A stretch of DNA of 64,000 nucleotides from Adineta steineri (lineage: Eukaryota; Rotifera; Eurotatoria; Adinetida; Adinetidae): assembly GCA_905250115.1 (NCBI GenBank), contig CAJNOI010000078.1, positions 218,943-282,942 on the forward strand, read 5' to 3'. The notes under the pieces are model-generated. The model was not told the DNA's origin, did not search any database, and was given only the letters and a program-made list of their open reading frames with translations. A program made the position numbers and the translations under genes. Shown in pieces: positions 1-12,333 of the stretch. Each line of letters opens with the position of its first letter. Positions within the stretch are counted from its first letter, which is position 1.

Positions 1-1416
1 TTTGTTTGTTTTGTAAACTAAAAATAATATTAGTTTGAATAAAACTATTTTTACTAGAGAAAATCTTATGATGAAAAGTCTATTTATTATAACTGTCAAG
101 TATAGATTGCAAGATAAATAATATATCAATTCTGATAAAGCATGCGATGATAGGTACTATTTATTAATACAATAGGAATATGAATATAGAAGAATAAGCA
201 AAACATTCGTTTCGATTTTTTATCATAAGCGATGTTTGACTGAATGAATATCTTAGAAAAAAATTTATCGGACCAAAATTGTCATCGTTTAGATCATGTT
301 TTATTATCAACATATAAAGAAAACGGAATTCAGTGTATATTATACTAGTTTGTTGTTTATCAATGTATTATTTATGTAAAATACTGACTTTTATTGATAA
401 CAATTAGAATCATATATGTCTACTTCAGATATTTATATTCTACTAAAAATCTATTTCATTTTTCATTTCATAATGAAAACTGTGTTAATCTCAATCAAGC
501 GTTTTTTATTTGTATTTTTTTTCTATCTTATCAAATCATTTTACATATCAGACTGGTAAAAATCAAATATATATATATGAATAAATAAATCTAAGTCTAT
601 TGCTAAATATACGTGAATCTACAAATGTATGTATATATTTATATATAAAGCAGTGCATATAGATATTGAATGTCTGTTTATATTCAAACTTGAATTATAT
701 ATTTATTCATGGGAAGATGTCACTGCTAAAATAGTTTTATATTAAACTTGTTTAAAAACAACAAGATAAAATAGATAGTTTACTTAAAAAATGTCTTGAA
801 AAACTAATTGTAAAAATTTAAATGCAATGATGGTTGAACCTCTTGAGCATTTCCAAGAATAACGTGTTCTCTTTCTAAAACCGGAAGTAATATAGTTGTT
901 TCAACTTGAATAGAATTAGTTGTCACGACAGCTAGTTCATTGCTAGAATTAAAATAGCGGAACGGTAAAAACAGTTGATGATGTGATAGCAGAAGGTTTC
1001 CCACCATGTAAAAATGTTGGTTCTCAACCAATAATTGACTCAACTCATGAAAAATTTTCCTGAATATCATTCATCCTTTTGTAACGAGCTGATCGCGTAA
1101 TAATAAAATACAATTGTTACTATGATATAAGTAACTGTCAAATATCACCTGAATGAGTCCTGCTGCTCATTCTACTTAATTCATACATTCAAAATATATT
1201 TTTAATTTTTTTCTTTGTAGAAAAAATAAAATTATCAAAAATCAAAACAATTAGCATCAAAATATGCTTAATTTTTGTGGTACGTCTTAATTACATACAA
1301 TGACCTTGAGTGCCGTATGAATACCATATCCACACTCCCCCCGCACCCTTGCTATTAGTTCAATAGTTTTTTTTATAAGGTTTAATATTCTTATATACTT
1401 TGTTTTTTTCTCCTAG
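1..1416. other. AT-rich non-coding stretch
   Basis: No convincing gene is visible. Short open frames occur on both strands, including one of about 89 codons on the minus strand near 804-1070, but none shows a recognisable domain or flanking splice signals. The right end is a pyrimidine-rich tract ending in TAG that serves the candidate exon starting at 1417. Confidence 0.5.
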
Positions 1417-1589
1417 ATATCGTTGACGGATTTATCCACTACGCAAGAATTACTCAAACAATATTATTACAAGGAGCTAAGATGGCTGGGTTCCTTATTG
1501 GTTTCTTCGAAATTCTTAGAGAAGTCTCGAATTATATTGGAGTTCATGAAGAACCGCCCCAACGTTTAATGAATAACATTACGCAATAA
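1417..1589 (+). CDS. Possible terminal exon of an unrecognised gene
   Basis: A T-rich tract ending in CTCCTAG forms a good intron acceptor, followed by an exon-like stretch open to a TAA at 1587-1589. In the phase-1 frame it codes for about 56 residues, with a hydrophobic middle (TILLQGAKMAGFLIGFFEIL) and a charged tail (REVSNYIGVHEEPPQR). A second frame is open almost as far, to a TAA near 1567, so the frame is a choice and not proven. No upstream exon of this gene was found in the window, so a long intron or a fragment left by rearrangement is possible. I do not recognise the family. Confidence 0.3.
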
Positions 1590-2161
1590 CATCAGCGTAA
1601 ACTGAACTGGCAAAAATAAACTCGCCAGAAAAACTTTAAAAAAATCGTTACGTCTATCGCTATAAAAATTTTCGTTTTACTTTTTGTTTTTTGTTTTTTA
1701 TTATTTAATAATAAAAAAACTTCCATATTTGTTGTAAAACGAAAAATAGAGTAAATGCCTAATAGGAGTTCAAATATAAACGGATATTGTCCATATATAC
1801 ACGCAATATTATATATATGTATCTTGTTATAAGTATACTAAAAAAAGATCGTTATCTATTTTCTTTTCGTTTCTCTGATGCAGTTGTTCGTCATACAGAA
1901 CACACGATAATAATTGAAATCGAATTATATAAAATAATCATAAAATTATAATATTTATCATTTGTATGTATAACAATATATCACATATAGTCATAAAAAT
2001 TATTTCGAAAACAGCGTCAGTTAGCGCAATCTATCATTCATTGTAAATATTGGGATTCGTTCACTTATGAATCATAGCTAACAACTGATCAGTTTGTACT
2101 TCGTTGTAATTGGACTTTTACATTATTTCATACAAATTTATCATCAAATTATTTTATATGC

Positions 2162-2858
2162 ATGCTGTTTCGTATTTTGTTTTTATTTTTCTTCATAAAT
2201 CAAACTGATTTATCAATTTTGGAAAAACAAAAACCAATTAATATTAAATGTAATGATTTACTTGTTGGTCAATATCGTTGTCAACATCCAAAAATTGATA
2301 GTTTAACACAAGAACCTCAAGGTTGTGAACGACATCACTTAATATCAAATGGTGAAGAAAATTTTTTTGATACAGCACCTATAAATTGTTATACAGCTCC
2401 AAAAATAACTTGTGACGGAGGAATTTATAATGAAACAATTGATGGATTTATGTTCGAAAAACGTACACCATGTCGATGGACAAATGGAAAATATTATCGT
2501 ACAACATTAGCCTTATCTTTATTTCTCGGTATTGATTTCTTTTCTTTAATAAAATAACTAACAAGAATTTCTTTTAGGTGTTTTTGGTATTGATCGCATT
2601 TATTTAGGATACTATGTAACAGGTTTATTGAAGTTATTTACTTGTGGTTTTATGCTTGTTGGTGCTCTTGTCGATTTTTTGTAAATATATAGAATTTATC
2701 TAAATACATATTTTTCTTATTTATATTATAGATTAATTGCACTACAAGTTCTAACACCAGCAGATGGTTCATTTTATATAATTGATTATTATGGACCTCG
2801 TATTTTATGGACTGAATTCAATGAAAATCGAACTTATTTAAAACCACAAAATTATTAA
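2162..2858 (+). CDS. TM2D1: TM2 domain-containing protein 1 homologue
   Basis: Three exons (2162-2528, 2578-2680, 2732-2858) separated by introns of 49 and 51 bp give 198 residues. A hydrophobic N-terminal signal peptide is followed by a luminal Cys-containing region with the TM2D1 feature CxxLxVGQYxC and the pattern PxITCDG. Then come two membrane segments joined by a short turn carrying DR (GIDRIYLGYY), and the C-terminal motif LxPxDGSxYIIDYYGPR, which is the best marker of TM2D1 as against TM2D2 or TM2D3. TM2D proteins are conserved in animals; fly homologues are linked to Notch signalling and the human protein was found as an amyloid-beta binding protein. Start chosen at the ATG directly before the signal peptide. 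Family assignment is firm. Confidence 0.9.
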
Positions 2859-3805
2859 TTTGTTTTCTATTGTATATTTTTTGTTAAATCTATTTTTTTC
2901 TTCTAATTCTCATATGTAATACTACAGAAAAAAAACAAAACTATAAAAGTCAGGTGTTATTTGTGTTTTTCTTAAAAGAACAAAGATATATTTATCTATT
3001 TGAAATTTCGATGTTTATTGTTTGTAGATTGATGATAAAAAGTTTTGTTAACTGCCAGATGTTATTCGTAAGGTTATGTTTACACCGGTAATCGATATCC
3101 GGATGAATGGAAGGAAGAATATTAGTTTCGTATAGATAAGATAAATCTTTATCGTTTTAAATAAAATGTTAATCAACGGTATTTTCTCACTTACTGCGTA
3201 TGTGGTACATAGTTTCCTGTGTAAAATTACAGGTGTTCAGTTGGAACATTTTAAAAATATTACAAAATGTCATTCATTTGTGAAATTACAAAAATTTACC
3301 TTGTTTCTCATAAATTTAATTTATAAATTTTCAACAAAAATACATTTACATTATTGATTAAATGCAACAATATGAAAATTGTAAATATATATTTACTTGT
3401 CTGTAAATAATTCCTTATGAGTACGTATATCACATACAAATATTCCTTTTCAATTTTTAGATTATGAAAATGAAGAAGTATGAATTTGTATTATATAATG
3501 TAAGAAGTCAGGAAACCTTTCATAATGACATTCATAGAAACGCAATAAACTAATTTTATCATATGATTGTTTTTACAGAGTCTCTTGAAAAATCTATTGG
3601 TAATTATAAAATATAATATTATAGCTAAAAGTAATTATACGGATGAAAAAGCCTACTCTTCGATTTGGTTTGTATGATAAAATCGTATATATTACATTTG
3701 TGACTTAGAAAAGACAAGTTAAATGATGAATGGAAAAAAATCAGTTCATTTTTAAGATAATAGTTCTTATTTATATTTCATTTTAGATACTATCTTTCTT
3801 TTTTC
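2859..3805. other. Intergenic stretch between TM2D1 and GLMP
   Basis: AT-rich with no supported gene. A T-rich stretch ending in TTTTAG lies about 20 bases before the GLMP start codon and could be a 5'-UTR intron acceptor or a spliced-leader acceptor. Confidence 0.5.
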
Positions 3806-5084
3806 ATGATGGTTTTTTTTCACAATCTCATATTCTTCATTATTACCACTATTTTTATAAAAACTATTTATTCATCCGTTCCATTTATAATGAATCCTGG
3901 TTGTGATTTACCCCAATGTAAAACTCCTGATCAACCAGCTATATTTTATGCCAATCATTATGTGGGTGATGATACAATTCATATTTTATATTCATCGTTA
4001 GATGAATTAACAATTAGTATTATTCAAACAAAAAAAGGTTATGGTCCACATATAAATTATACTGCTTTATTCAATAGAAATTATCGTGATTCAATTTCAT
4101 TTGGTGATACAACACCAATAAATTCATTATCATTAATTCTTCGACGTTTACTTAGATTTAATGATATAAATGATACAGGTTATTTAAATCCAAATGATAC
4201 TACTATTCAATCATATTGGTTAAATGATTTAAGTACAAACATTACTTATCGAGATAATAATACAGATCAACCATCATTTCAATTACTATTAAAAGAAAAA
4301 GATGTAAATTATTTCATTTTATTGATTTAAATATATTTCGATTATCTTTTTAGATCAATGGTCTTTTAACTATTGATATAAATTATCCAGGTGAATCAAT
4401 ACGTGATACAAAATTTCCAAAATTACGTTCAACACCTAAAAGTTATTTTCTTAATATAGCTTTAAAAGCTGATAATTATACATCACCAAAAACACGATTT
4501 GCTATGGAATATTATATAATACAATTAGGTGTTGAAGGTACACAACTATCTACATCAAAATATATCGATGATCAATATACTCCAGGTATATTTAATGTAT
4601 GGCGAGTAGAATCGCTTAGTCCAATATATTTATCATCGATGTTATGGAAACCTGTTGTATATCAAAGTGATGATCGATCTATTGAAAAAAATACTTTAAT
4701 GAATGTATATAATTTAAGTAATAAGATTAATTTACAACCATTAGTTGATCAAGGAATTTTCATTGCACTTTATAAAAAACCATATGTATCTGGATTTAAT
4801 GTTTCATTTGGTCGAGCAAATGATGGTTCGATAATTTTCACTTTTTTAAATTTTATTTTCATTTTTATATAATAGGTTTTTTTACTAAATCGAATTATAC
4901 ATTCATTCAATTTACAGCTGGTTTAGAAATACTTCAAACGGATTCAATAAAACAATTTGTTACACTTGCACTTTTATTGAGTCTTGCTATACCATGTTTA
5001 GTTGCAGTCATAGCATTTATATTTATTATGAAACGTCGATGTACAAGACAAAATACAACTAGCTATGATATTATTGATGATTAA
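3806..5084 (+). CDS. GLMP: Glycosylated lysosomal membrane protein (GLMP/NCU-G1 family)
   Basis: Exons 3806-4303, 4354-4825 and 4876-5084 (both introns 50 bp) encode 392 residues, close to the ~406 of human GLMP. The protein has an N-terminal signal peptide, a large luminal domain with many N-glycosylation sequons (NxS/T), and the family signature region around YIDDQYTPGIF. A single C-terminal membrane span (about residues 350-375) is followed by a short cytosolic tail. The tail contains SYDIIDD, where YDII fits the tyrosine-based lysosomal sorting signal YxxPhi, as at the end of vertebrate GLMP. In mammals GLMP is the partner that protects the lysosomal transporter MFSD1. The ATG-ATG pair at 3806 gives the signal peptide directly, so the start is well supported. 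Confidence 0.88.
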
Positions 5085-5643
5085 ATCATTTTCATGAAAA
5101 AATCAAATTAAACATTGATAATTTTTTGTGTCTATCATTCTAGTTATTATATTTCAATTCATTTTTCTTTGTAAGTGATATCAGTGATTATATGTTTCAT
5201 TCATTTTTTGTCTGTTTAACAAAAGTTTGATTTCTATGTTAATAAAAAAGAAAAGATCTGTTTATACAGAGAAAAATTTAATTGTTTTTTCTTCTTTTAT
5301 ATGGCTCAAAAGAATCATCAAGATAAAATACTATGAATAATGTTCGTTATCTTATCAGACAAACATTGACCTTCAATATGTTATTTATCCTTAGAGAATT
5401 GTTCATAATACTCAATCTTGTTGATCTATATATCAATCTAATGTCTCTAGTGTATTTCATGTAAGTTTGATTTTCTTTTATATAACTTTGATGTATGGTT
5501 TATTAATTTTATCCTTCAATTTTTTTCTAACATTTAAAAAAATATATTACATCTTTATTTTCTTTTCTTACGTATTATAATTCACGGCATTTTAAATAAG
5601 TAATGAAAAGTAAAGGTTAGAATTTGTTTTTATTGAAATCAAT
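5085..5643. other. Convergent intergenic stretch
   Basis: Lies between the 3' ends of the GLMP gene (plus) and the unrecognised minus-strand gene. AT-rich; nothing beyond ordinary 3' flanks was seen. Confidence 0.5.
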
Positions 5644-7174
5644 TTATATTACAGATGTTGTACTACGTGTATAAGTTGTCATAGGACGTATACGACATGA
5701 TACTTGTGGTTTTTGTGTCCATAAATATCGATGAAATAGATCTTGTTTGATTTGATCAAATTCATTATACTGTTCTATTGTTTTATTATATCGCTGTTGA
5801 CTAGTTGAACGTTGTTGTTTTGTTGATGCTTGTGTTTTTGGACGTGCTGTACGTGTACGTGGGAGATTAAATACATGAGTAAAATATTCTGGTCCAAGCA
5901 TAACTAAATCGGATAGAAGATAATCTTTTTTTCGATCACGGTATGATTTATAAGCTGAAGCTGATGGCATTTTCCGATGTAATGGTGTCTGTGTTCGTGA
6001 AAGAATATCAACATTTGAATGATGAGAAGATATTTCTTCCTTCAATAAATTTCGATTTTCAGAATCAGGTTCATTGATTATCGGATATTGTAATTGTTCA
6101 GTTGATTTTTGTAAATCAACTATTTCTTCCGAAATATTTTCAGCAAGTGAAAATCTTTGCTGAGTTGTTGAATGACGTGTACGTAATGCAGTTGTTGTTG
6201 ATAAAGCTGCTGTTGCTAATGAAATATTACTTGTCTGACTGGCACGTTTTCCATTAGTTAATGGTAAATTAAGTTGATTAGCTGAAGTTTTTCGATGATG
6301 TAATTTTGCTGATGAACTATGTTCTCGTGAATAATTTATTGAAGTTTGTTTACTTCCAGCTGGTATTGATTTACTATGTCCAGGTTTTGATACATAAATT
6401 GAATTTTCACCTGGAAATTCAAGAATACAATGTTCAACACACTCTTCTAATGTAGATTTAAATATGTCTGAACATTTGCCATTAACAACAAGTATTTTAG
6501 CTGGTATTTCTTGTTTTAATTGTTTATTTTCTTGTATATCGGTAATTGATGATCGACGTCGACTTGTACTACTATGTCTTGATCGTGTATTAACATTTAA
6601 TAGATGAGAACTAATCGAACTTTCACGACGTGATGACATACTTGATAATGAATCACACAGAACTAAAAGCAAAAAAATATCCATGTATATATATAAAATG
6701 TATTTGTCAAGTGTTCAATCACTTGAATATGATTGAAGAAAAAATAAAATAAGAAATTTGTTCAATCAAGATTAATTTCAATATTTTTTTTTGTCAAAAT
6801 GAAATTCTTTCTTTTATTTTGTTATCAAAAAAGAAAAAAAAATATCTACGCACATCTATTTCTTATTATGGAAAATTTCATCAACCTGAGAACTGAAGAA
6901 ATTTCAATAATTTTTTTGTACTTTTTTAAATAAAAAAAATACTCTTCAATTATCATTTCCTGTCACGATTCATTTCCTAGAATTTTTTATATAATAACGA
7001 TGATTTGATTCTCATTTCTTTTTTCTTTGAAATATTATACATTGATATACAAAAGAGAATAGAAATATAACGATTATATCTTATTACATATATAATGTCA
7101 ATGAAAATATTACCTTCATCATCAATAATATCTTCGTTCATCTTCTTTTGTTTGTCTTCGAAGTCTTTCTCCAT
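5644..7174 (-). CDS. Unrecognised Ser/Arg-rich protein, 359 aa
   Basis: Two exons on the minus strand (7174-7114 and 6662-5644) joined across a 451-bp intron keep frame and give 359 residues. The short first exon encodes an acidic/lysine-rich start (MEKDFEDKQKKMNED). Most of the protein is low-complexity, rich in Ser, Thr, Arg and Gln and probably disordered. One folded-looking segment lies near residues 75-115 (KILVVNGKCSDIF ... EECVEHCILEFPGE), and a second conserved-looking motif near the C-terminus reads LFHRYLWTQKP. No signal peptide or membrane span. An ATG inside the intron could start the second exon with a hydrophobic leader, but the spliced start is favoured because the junction has good GT/AG signals and keeps frame. 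I do not recognise the family; the basic, Ser-rich composition would suit a cytoskeletal or ciliary protein, which is only a guess. Confidence 0.6.
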
Positions 7175-7743
7175 ACTTTTAATCAAATACTGTTTGAATG
7201 AAACGACAATCGCGTACCTTCATATATATATGTATGTTTAATTATACGTAGTAGTCACATGTAAGATTTGATAATTGAAGCCAAACTAATACAGTGAATT
7301 TGAGATATGCGTATGTGTACGAGACAATGACAAAGCAAAGTACAAAGTTTCTTTTTTCTTCTATTGTATTCGATTCATGATTTGTTTGAGAAACGGAGAA
7401 AGGACTCGAATTGATTTAAATGAATATTTTATAAATAGGTACGCACAATGATCTTGTGATGTTTGTTAGTAATAAATGTGTTCATTCTTATCGAACTATG
7501 TTAAAGCAATTTTTAATTAAATAAAATCAACAATTCGATTACATAATGTTCTACACAAAAATTTTTTTAATCAATAAATGAATTATTTAACATTATATTT
7601 GAAGGTAAATTAAAACAAACATAATTTTATATGAACGAAAGTTTACTATGTTCTTATTGAAGAATTTATCATATCTATCAATAGAAGTATATATATTTTT
7701 TATTAGATGAACATGAAAAAAAATCGAAAATATGCTTTTTTAT

Positions 7744-8388
7744 TTATATACAACAAAATTTGTTTTTTTTTGTTGGTGTTTCATTTGATGTTGAACTGTC
7801 TTTGTCTGTTTTTGTATAATGCATGGTAAAAAAATCATTTTGTATCCAAAAAAATTTATTAATCGCCATTATAGTTGCTTGCCGAGTTTTGTCATCAAGA
7901 TTTTCTGCACTCCATAATACATCAACAAGTAAATGCTCTAAGAAACCAAGTAATGCATTTATATGCATATATTCAACGTTGATTGATGATGCACCAGCTT
8001 TATTCGTATGCATTCTTCCAATATGAGATAGATATTGTAGAAAAGTATCGTTCCACTCACGTTGTGTAAAAATACGTTTGAAATAAATAGTTAATATATC
8101 TTTACGATATGTCATTTGTTCTGATTCTAATGTAACACCATGTGTCTTTTTTAATGTAAAACCTTCAAAGCCTTCATTATTAATTAAAAAATAATGTTTT
8201 GTTATATCAAATGAAAATAATTTTCGATAAACAGTATCGGCAATAACAGGAATACGTGGGAAAAGTATAGGTGCAAATGCATTAAGAAGAGAAATATCAT
8301 CCAATGTAAAATTTAGATATTTTGATAAATATTCAAAACGATAACGAAGATCATTATTAAGTCGATCGTTGTCGATATGTTCCGTCAT
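7744..8388 (-). CDS. Protoglobin copy 1 (single-domain haem globin), double-Cys tail
   Basis: Intronless, 214 residues, and a protoglobin / globin-coupled-sensor globin domain from end to end, with no output domain. The segment VYRKLFSFDITKHYF (from about residue 53) matches helix B/C, its Tyr being the likely distal B10 residue. The proximal haem His lies in IGRMH (His127), followed by a conserved stretch SINVEYMHINALLG. The last helix ends FFWIQNDFFTMHY. Protoglobins are mainly archaeal and bacterial, so the family and the lack of introns point to ancient horizontal acquisition. The C-terminus is Lys-rich and ends KFCCI, an arrangement like Rab-type CCX prenylation tails. Three paralogues lie 26-32 kb downstream on the same strand. 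Ligand binding is expected from the family; the cellular role is unknown. Confidence 0.85.
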   Translation of the reverse strand: MTEHIDNDRLNNDLRYRFEYLSKYLNFTLDDISLLNAFAPILFPRIPVIADTVYRKLFSFDITKHYFLINNEGFEGFTLKKTHGVTLESEQMTYRKDILTIYFKRIFTQREWNDTFLQYLSHIGRMHTNKAGASSINVEYMHINALLGFLEHLLVDVLWSAENLDDKTRQATIMAINKFFWIQNDFFTMHYTKTDKDSSTSNETPTKKNKFCCI

Positions 8389-11037
8389 TTTAGAAAGAAC
8401 TTGTAAAGTGTCTTCTTTCTTTTTTCTATCGTTTGTTTTTCTCTCTCTAGACCTAATAAAGAGAAAAAGAAAGGGAAAAGAAGAGAAGACAACAAAAAAA
8501 AGAATTTATATGCAATACTTTTTTACACGATGATTTCCGTCTGAAAATTATCAATTGTATTATTCATGCGCTAAATTATGTTTAATCATTTAAATCTAGA
8601 AAATCATGCTGTTTACAAAAGAATTCGATAAGATAAAAAATATAATTAAATAAAATTATTTTTAGCTTAAATAGATATTTAGGTCATTATGTATCTTTTT
8701 CGAGGTTCATATTTTCTTAATATTATTTTTTTTTATAGAAAACTAAATTTAAAATTTTCTTCTTGGCTGGTTTTTTATAAAAAAACACTTGCACAGTTAT
8801 TTCCTGAATAATGTCTTGTCAGAAAAAGCGTAAACACTAATAATAAAATTTCTGTTTTATAGATTAAACTATTGCAAAAATAAGTACTAAAAAATAAAAA
8901 ACAATAAATTATATTAAGTACAACGATACTCTCTTTTTTTGCATGGTGAAATTATAATAGTAAGATAGGGTGTAGAAAGAGCAACTACAAGTCTTTGATA
9001 GCTAATAATTATTCTCTTCACTGAAGACATGATCCATTATTACTAATATATAATATTCATATTTCTTCTTATAACGATGAGAATGTTTCATGGATATATT
9101 GATGAGTTACTTGTTTATTCAATAGTAATGTACCATTTTCGAGCGACTTATTAATTTGAACGATCAGAGAATAGTTTCTCATTATGTCTTGTCATGTTTT
9201 GAAGATCTTTTTTCTTTCTTCTACCAATCGACGATGACAGCTCGTCGAACTAAATTGTTATGTATCGGATATTCATCTATCTTTCTCCTTTAATTTAACA
9301 AAAAAAAACCAATTCTATGTCATATTTATAACTATGACATTAAAACAATTAATTCAATTTTTTCCGGTAGTCTTCCATCATTGACTAATCGTTTTCAGAC
9401 TATCTGTTCGATAATGTATACAAATGTTACGAAGAAGTAATCAAGAAAATTCCGGATCGTATATAATAAACACATCTTACTGGAAGTTTGTCTAATGACA
9501 ATCTATTAAATCAAAAGATCAAGTTGTCATCTAGTAAAATAAGTATCAAATAACAGATAAAAACTTTTTTTTATAAACGATCAAGATAAAAAAAGGGTCA
9601 GTTCATTGTTTAAAAGTATAAATATTTTATCCGAATAAAAGTAATCGAATACGTGATATGATTATAAATTATGGAAAAAGAACAGTTTAGTTAAAGATAC
9701 CACAATAAAAGAATATAGGATGATCTAATCATAAAGTATTATTGTGAAAAGAGAACTATATCATCATCCTACATATATTACACTTTTCCGAATAGAACAC
9801 GATTGATTTATATTAACCTACAAACATTTTCACTAATGCATGAGTATCGTCAATATTGTCTGTTATTTTTCAATTAACATTGTATCTATATTTAATTCAT
9901 TCAGATCAACTTATAGAGCCACATATGAGATATGCACTTGATAATAAATCGAGTGCATATTTACAGATGTGGAATAACTAATACTTGTAACGCCAAGCTA
10001 AAAAAAAGAAGAAGAGACTTTTGAAATGCTTTTAATGCTTGAAATATTTAGTTATTTTTATAACAACAAAGCAGGTTTTTTTAACCCTAGAAAGCACGAG
10101 AAGTTGATAGAGTAGTATACAATACAAACTAGAATCTTATTATATATCAAATATTGCTGAAAACACAAAAACTATTACATATATACAGAGAGCAAAATAC
10201 TTGATTTTCGACGGAACAATCACAGTAAAAAATAGCATGTCCTTAAGCTGATCTTAGTTGCAAAATTGTATGTGAATGATGTCGAATTTATTGCTATGTT
10301 TCATCTCTAAACAGTGTATGAATCAGTTTTAGTGATTCTAACACAAAAAAATGTATATCGTGAAAAGAAGGTTTTTAGAAACTCATTAGATACATAATTA
10401 GACAATCTTCAACAGTGTTACGATCTCTTATTCTTTCCTAAGTTCGAAAAAAATCATTCAGTTTCTAATAATTCCAACAAGAAAGAATTTAGATCAAAGT
10501 AGAAAGTCAATATTAAAAGAAAGATTTCATTCAACGAGCAGTAAACAAGTCGACAAAACTATTACCACATAAAATTCAATTCTATATTTTGGAATCAATC
10601 TTAACGGTGATTTTTATTTTATTAGATATTAGACACTATACTTTAGGGAATAACGTATGACATTATATTAGTTATGTGATAATGTATTATTAATAGCTAC
10701 TGTCATCATTTCATTATTTATGATCAATTATAAATTATTTTACAATTAATCTTTTATATTTGTCTTATATCGAGAATTCTGTTAAATCAAAATACGATGT
10801 TTAATTATAAATTTTAAATATACGTTTATATGGAACTACAAATAGAATAGATATCATTTTAGATTAATTCTGAAGTTGTTAAAAATCATTGTTGAATCCC
10901 TCTAGACTGATACATAGTATTTTTTATATACACATATAAAAGAATTCAATAGAAAAAGTTTCCTAATACAATAAAGAAATTTTCTATCATAATTATAGTT
11001 ATGTTTTATAGTCTTAATACAAATTCTAACATTATGT
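8389..11037. other. Gene-poor AT-rich stretch
   Basis: About 2.6 kb without a supportable gene on either strand. The first 100 bases upstream of protoglobin copy 1 are strongly pyrimidine-rich on the plus strand (purine-rich on the coding strand), a feature shared by copies 2 and 3. Nothing else is recognised. Confidence 0.5.
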
Positions 11038-11175
11038 CTATAGCTGATAGAGCTTTCTTGGACGCTGATCTTGAAGAACAATATCATTTTCAGCAGCTGT
11101 ATAACATTCTTCAGTAAGTTCTTTCACTGAATCGGTATCATTAAACCATTCGATCATATCTAGTTTTGATGACAT
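11038..11175 (-). CDS. Possible small ORF or first-exon remnant, 45 aa
   Basis: A minus-strand frame starts with ATG at 11175 and ends at TAG 11038-11040. It has coding-like composition, acidic and without low complexity (for example MIEWFNDTDSVKELTEECYT). It could be a small gene, or the first exon of a gene whose other exons I could not find. No family recognised. It sits about 150 bp from a retroelement insertion. Confidence 0.3.
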   Translation of the reverse strand: MSSKLDMIEWFNDTDSVKELTEECYTAAENDIVLQDQRPRKLYQL

Positions 11176-11328
11176 TGGAATGATTGAAAATAGAAAAAAA
11201 CTAAAAATTGAATACAAATATTTTTCATCATCATTTTTTCTGGAACAAGAAAAAATATATGCTACACACTTGTCGAAACTTCGTTGATGAGCAATTCGAG
11301 AACATATTTATAACGATTACAAATGAAT

Positions 11329-11664
11329 AGAGAGATATAGATTTATTTGTTGATAACATTTCAGTATTGGAAAGATGTATGGATTGGATTTCTTCTAATT
11401 CTTCTCTTTCTTCTTTACCTTCATATGATATGGAGGAGGTTCAACTCCTCCGTCTTTTTCCTGAATCGTTTTTTGTATACTAGTTAGTTGTTATCTCTGT
11501 CGTTTTTCATTTGTTCATGTGTTTATGTTTTTTTTTTTTCTCTCTAGTTGTTCTTGTTAGTTTTTATCTTTTCATTCTTTCTATTATTTTATGTACTGTA
11601 AGGACCTTCTGGTCGTCAGTTTATGCGCAAATAAAAAAAAAAAAAAAAAGAGAGATATAGATTT
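11329..11664 (+). mobile_element. Short non-LTR retroelement insertion with TSD and poly(A)
   Basis: A 16-bp direct repeat AGAGAGATATAGATTT flanks the element at 11329-11344 and 11649-11664, as expected for a target-site duplication. The insert of about 304 bp ends in an A-run of about 17 bases (11633-11649). Close to the 3' end is a small hairpin, GGACC TTCT GGTC, before GCGCAAATAAA. Further in lies a GGAGGAG...CTCCTCC stem around 11435-11455. This is the anatomy of a 5'-truncated LINE copy or a SINE moved by target-primed reverse transcription. A frame open to TAG at about 11482 may be the tail of a LINE ORF. The identical duplications suggest a fairly recent insertion. Confidence 0.75.
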
Positions 11665-11850
11665 TAATCAAAATAGATGTTTTATATTCTTTACTGGTAA
11701 TTGAAATGCTTCATGTGCTTTGTCGGATTATGACAAATTCTAATGTACTTCAGAGCTGAAACTAAGTTCTGATCAACCGATGAATGTTTATTAAAATCTC
11801 ATATATATGCATGATGATTTTGACGCGAATTACACGTTAAATGAAAACTC

Positions 11851-12333
11851 TTAAAATGTACATATATCAAGTGAATTTTTGAATATAAAATGATTATAAT
11901 CAGGAATATGTACTGTTGTGCATATAAGAAGAAAATTTGTTGAATAATTTAAATATTTATCTTCAATTTTTATTGAATATAATTGATCAACTAAAGTAAT
12001 AAGACGATAATGTGCTGATACACTTAAACGTTTTGGATTACGTCGAAAATTACGACAACAAATTCATATATATTTATTTTAACTCGATAAAAATTCACCT
12101 ACATAATAATAAAATCTTTCAGATATTTGCCATGTTGTTGACGTTTTTATTTTACTTTTCAAATATTGTGTTATCTAGTTATTTATCCATTCACATATTT
12201 CAAATGTCCAATATCGACATGGATTAAGATCAATAACAGATCAGTTTTGAGTAATTTCAAATAATTGATTATGAGTTAGTTTTAGCAGAAGTTTATATAA
12301 ATATGATATACGATAGAATTTAGTATAGGAGAA
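11851..12333 (-). pseudogene. Degraded protein-coding relic
   Basis: On the minus strand two coding-like blocks follow each other. The first, about 12333-12170, is open except for one TGA and includes NPCRYWTFEICEWINN, which slightly resembles the start of a SAM domain. The second, about 12070-11851, contains RRNPKRLSVSAHYRLITL and ends in TAA. Codon choice resembles the real genes of the window, but stops and the lack of clean splice signals suggest a dead gene fragment. No family assigned. Confidence 0.3.

Noticed and set aside
804..1070. Minus-strand open frame of about 89 codons
   Set aside because: No recognisable motif, no convincing splice sites and AT-rich flanks; chance frame or unrecognisable relic.
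7823..8026. Plus-strand frame opposite protoglobin copy 1
   Set aside because: Antisense shadow of the protoglobin; the real gene has conserved motifs on the other strand.
11435..11455. GGTTCAACTCC resembling a tRNA T-arm or B box
   Set aside because: No matching A box, acceptor stem or cloverleaf could be folded around it; more likely part of a stem in the retroelement. No tRNA gene was found in the window.
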